Shown: piece after piece, positions 5,770 through 7,048 of the stretch
Position numbering within the stretch: position 1 is the first letter of the stretch
How the letters are laid out: every line of letters begins with the position of its first letter
Source: JASFQI01 sp050115555
GTDB taxonomy: Bacteria > Desulfobacterota > DSM-4660 > Desulfatiglandales > HGW-15
Reading direction: 5' to 3'
Assembly: GCA_050115555.1 (NCBI GenBank)
Contig: JASFQI010000262.1
Location: 1-7,048, forward strand
DNA: 7,048 bases
The notes under the pieces: model-generated
What the model saw: the letters and a program-made list of their open reading frames with translations, nothing else
Told to the model about the DNA's origin: nothing
Database searches by the model: none
Translations under genes and position numbers: made by a program

Positions 5770-5988
5770 ATGGGAATCCGCTGGATAGACACGGAAAGGT
5801 GCAATGGTTGCGGACACTGCGAGACGATTTGCCCCGAGGACGTGATCCGCATGCATCCGGAGACCGAAAAGGCCGTGATCGCCTACCTTCGCGATTGCCA
5901 GTCCTGTTTCCTGTGTGAGTTGGAGTGCCCCAACGGAGCCATCGTTGTCACACCTTACAGGGAGAGGAGAGCCGTCCTGCCGTGGTAG
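5770..5988 (+). CDS. 2[4Fe-4S] ferredoxin, AprB-like electron partner
   Basis: A 72-residue ferredoxin with two complete CxxCxxCxxxCP cluster motifs: Cys11, 14, 17 and 21 (CNGCGHCETICP), and Cys43, 46, 49 and 53 (CQSCFLCELECP). Each binding loop ends in proline as usual, so two low-potential [4Fe-4S] clusters are expected. It begins eight bases after the flavoprotein stop, with no strong ribosome binding site of its own, so translation is probably coupled. The order of flavoprotein then ferredoxin resembles AprA/AprB-like pairs, but true AprB is about twice as long, with a C-terminal tail that wraps round the alpha subunit. That tail is absent here. No signal peptide is seen, so it should be cytoplasmic. 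The likely role is to link the flavoprotein to a cellular electron carrier or a membrane complex. Confidence 0.88.
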   Translation: MGIRWIDTERCNGCGHCETICPEDVIRMHPETEKAVIAYLRDCQSCFLCELECPNGAIVVTPYRERRAVLPW

Positions 5989-6086
5989 AATGATGCAACC
6001 AGACGGCGGAGACGATGAGGATAAACAGGGGTTGGAGGGGGAATGTTTCCGTTCTTTGTTTTTTCCCTGAGCGAAAGGAGTCCATG

Positions 6087-7048
6087 ATGAAAACGAAACT
6101 TTTTGCACTCACGCTTGCCTTGGGCATCTTTACTCTTTGCTTTGGCTCGCATGCAACGGCAGGTCCGGAGACCCTGTCCATTTCCACCGGCTCCATGGGC
6201 GGGGGGTTTTACGCCATTGGTGGCGGAATGGCCGAGTACATCTCGAAACACGTTGAAGGCGTACGCTGCACAGCCGTCACCTCGGGCGGCGTCGATGAGA
6301 ACATCAATCGCCTGGACACGGGAAAGGCCGACATCGGTTTGGTGAGCACCGGGGATTCCAAGATGGCGTACAGCGGGCAGGCTCCCTATACCAAGAAATA
6401 CGACAAGATGCGCAGCATGGGAATCCTGTTTGCCAACTGGGGTGAACCCTACACCTTGAAAAAGACCGGGATCAAAACCTACTTGGACTTGAAGGGGAAG
6501 AAAGTCTGCGGTGGCGCTCCGGGCGGCTCCATGCACAAGCTGTTTTCCGACTGGGTCAAGATCCACGGCCTGGACCCCGAAAAAGACATGGAAATGGTGT
6601 TTCTGCCCGGAAAGGCTGCGGTGGACGCCCTGAAGATGGGGCGGATCGACGCCGCCATGGAGATTGCTGCCATTCCAACCCCGAATCTGACGGAGCTGAG
6701 CCTGACCCACGAGATCGAGATCATTCAATTCGCGCCGGGGTACCGTGAAAAGCTGCTGGAGCAAATGCCCAAGTATTTGGCCATGGAGATTCCGGCAGGG
6801 ACGTACAAGGGCATCGACGAGGATGTCGAGACCGTGGGCATGGCCGCTCTCTGGGCCTGCAGGAAGGACCTGCCCGACGATCTGGTCTACAAGCTGGTGA
6901 AGTCCATATTCAGCGAGGAAGGCCTGGCCTATCTGGGCAAGGTCCACCCGGCCGGAAAAGGCATCAAACTGGAGAGAGCGACCCAATGGCATCCCATTCC
7001 CCTGCACCCTGGAGCGGAAAAGTTCTTCAAAGAGGCAGGGGTCCTGAA
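6087..7048 (+). CDS. TAXI-family TRAP transporter solute-binding protein (3' end cut off)
   Basis: The first 320 residues of a TRAP-associated extracytoplasmic immunogenic (TAXI) receptor; the frame is still open at the window edge. Residues 1-25 form a Sec signal peptide (MKTKLF, hydrophobic core, cleavage after ATA). Family landmarks follow: LSISTGSMGGGFYAIGGGMAEYIS, then a block with VTSGGVDENINRL and TGKADIGLVST, then LKGKKVCGGAPGGS, and later GRIDAAMEI. These proteins bind a small carboxylate or similar solute in the periplasm and deliver it to a DctQM-type membrane permease, which should be encoded just downstream. ATG 6087 is chosen over ATG 6084 because AAAGGAG at 6074-6080 is six bases away. 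Length suggests only a few residues are missing. The gene lies 98 bases after the ferredoxin with no terminator between, so co-transcription under the IclR-type regulator is likely. Confidence 0.9.
   Translation, partial: MKTKLFALTLALGIFTLCFGSHATAGPETLSISTGSMGGGFYAIGGGMAEYISKHVEGVRCTAVTSGGVDENINRLDTGKADIGLVSTGDSKMAYSGQAPYTKKYDKMRSMGILFANWGEPYTLKKTGIKTYLDLKGKKVCGGAPGGSMHKLFSDWVKIHGLDPEKDMEMVFLPGKAAVDALKMGRIDAAMEIAAIPTPNLTELSLTHEIEIIQFAPGYREKLLEQMPKYLAMEIPAGTYKGIDEDVETVGMAALWACRKDLPDDLVYKLVKSIFSEEGLAYLGKVHPAGKGIKLERATQWHPIPLHPGAEKFFKEAGVL

Noticed and set aside
5521..5988. Longer ORF extending the ferredoxin upstream to 155 residues
   Set aside because: The extra part overlaps the flavoprotein gene out of frame, is low in recognisable content, and the ATG at 5770 starts exactly before the first cluster motif.
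5955..7007. Minus-strand open frame of 350 codons
   Set aside because: It lies opposite the TAXI receptor gene, which has a signal peptide, ribosome binding site and family motifs. The antisense product resembles nothing.

Overview
The window looks like a piece of a chromosome from a strictly anaerobic bacterium of the Desulfobacterota (delta-proteobacterial, sulfate-reducer or syntroph type). This is inferred from gene content: an exported CbiK-type cobalt chelatase, a flavoprotein and ferredoxin pair resembling AprAB or fumarate reductase, and a TAXI-type TRAP transporter receptor. Base composition is uneven. Hand counts of 60-base lines give about 37% G+C in the PilZ gene, about 38-40% in most of the iclR-type gene, and about 70% in the flavoprotein gene.

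Left part (1-1582): a PilZ-domain protein, then a gene-free stretch, then a leftward ribbon-helix-helix regulator with an AT-rich upstream region carrying an inverted repeat. To its right is a short rightward ORF (1242-1415) with a good ribosome binding site but an in-frame TGA at codon 11. Reading continues for 46 protein-like codons past the TGA, and a two-tier hairpin begins at the base right after it. This is a candidate small selenoprotein of a family I do not recognise, and is the least expected item here. A 12-bp perfect GC-rich palindrome lies between it and the next gene.

Middle part (1583-2822, leftward): a textbook regulatory unit consisting of a sigma70-like promoter, a cobalamin riboswitch, an intrinsic terminator, and cbiK encoding a chelatase with a signal peptide. 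Excess B12 should stop transcription before the chelatase gene.

Right part (3060-7048, rightward): an IclR-type regulator preceded by a promoter and a near-perfect palindromic operator, a 598-residue AprA/FrdA-like flavoprotein whose start overlaps the regulator's end, a 72-residue 2[4Fe-4S] ferredoxin, and a TAXI solute receptor running off the window edge. The likely reading is a regulated uptake-and-oxidoreduction unit: the receptor captures an organic acid or similar solute, the flavoprotein oxidises or reduces it or a derivative, the ferredoxin carries the electrons, and the IclR protein senses the substrate. The substrate cannot be told from the sequence.
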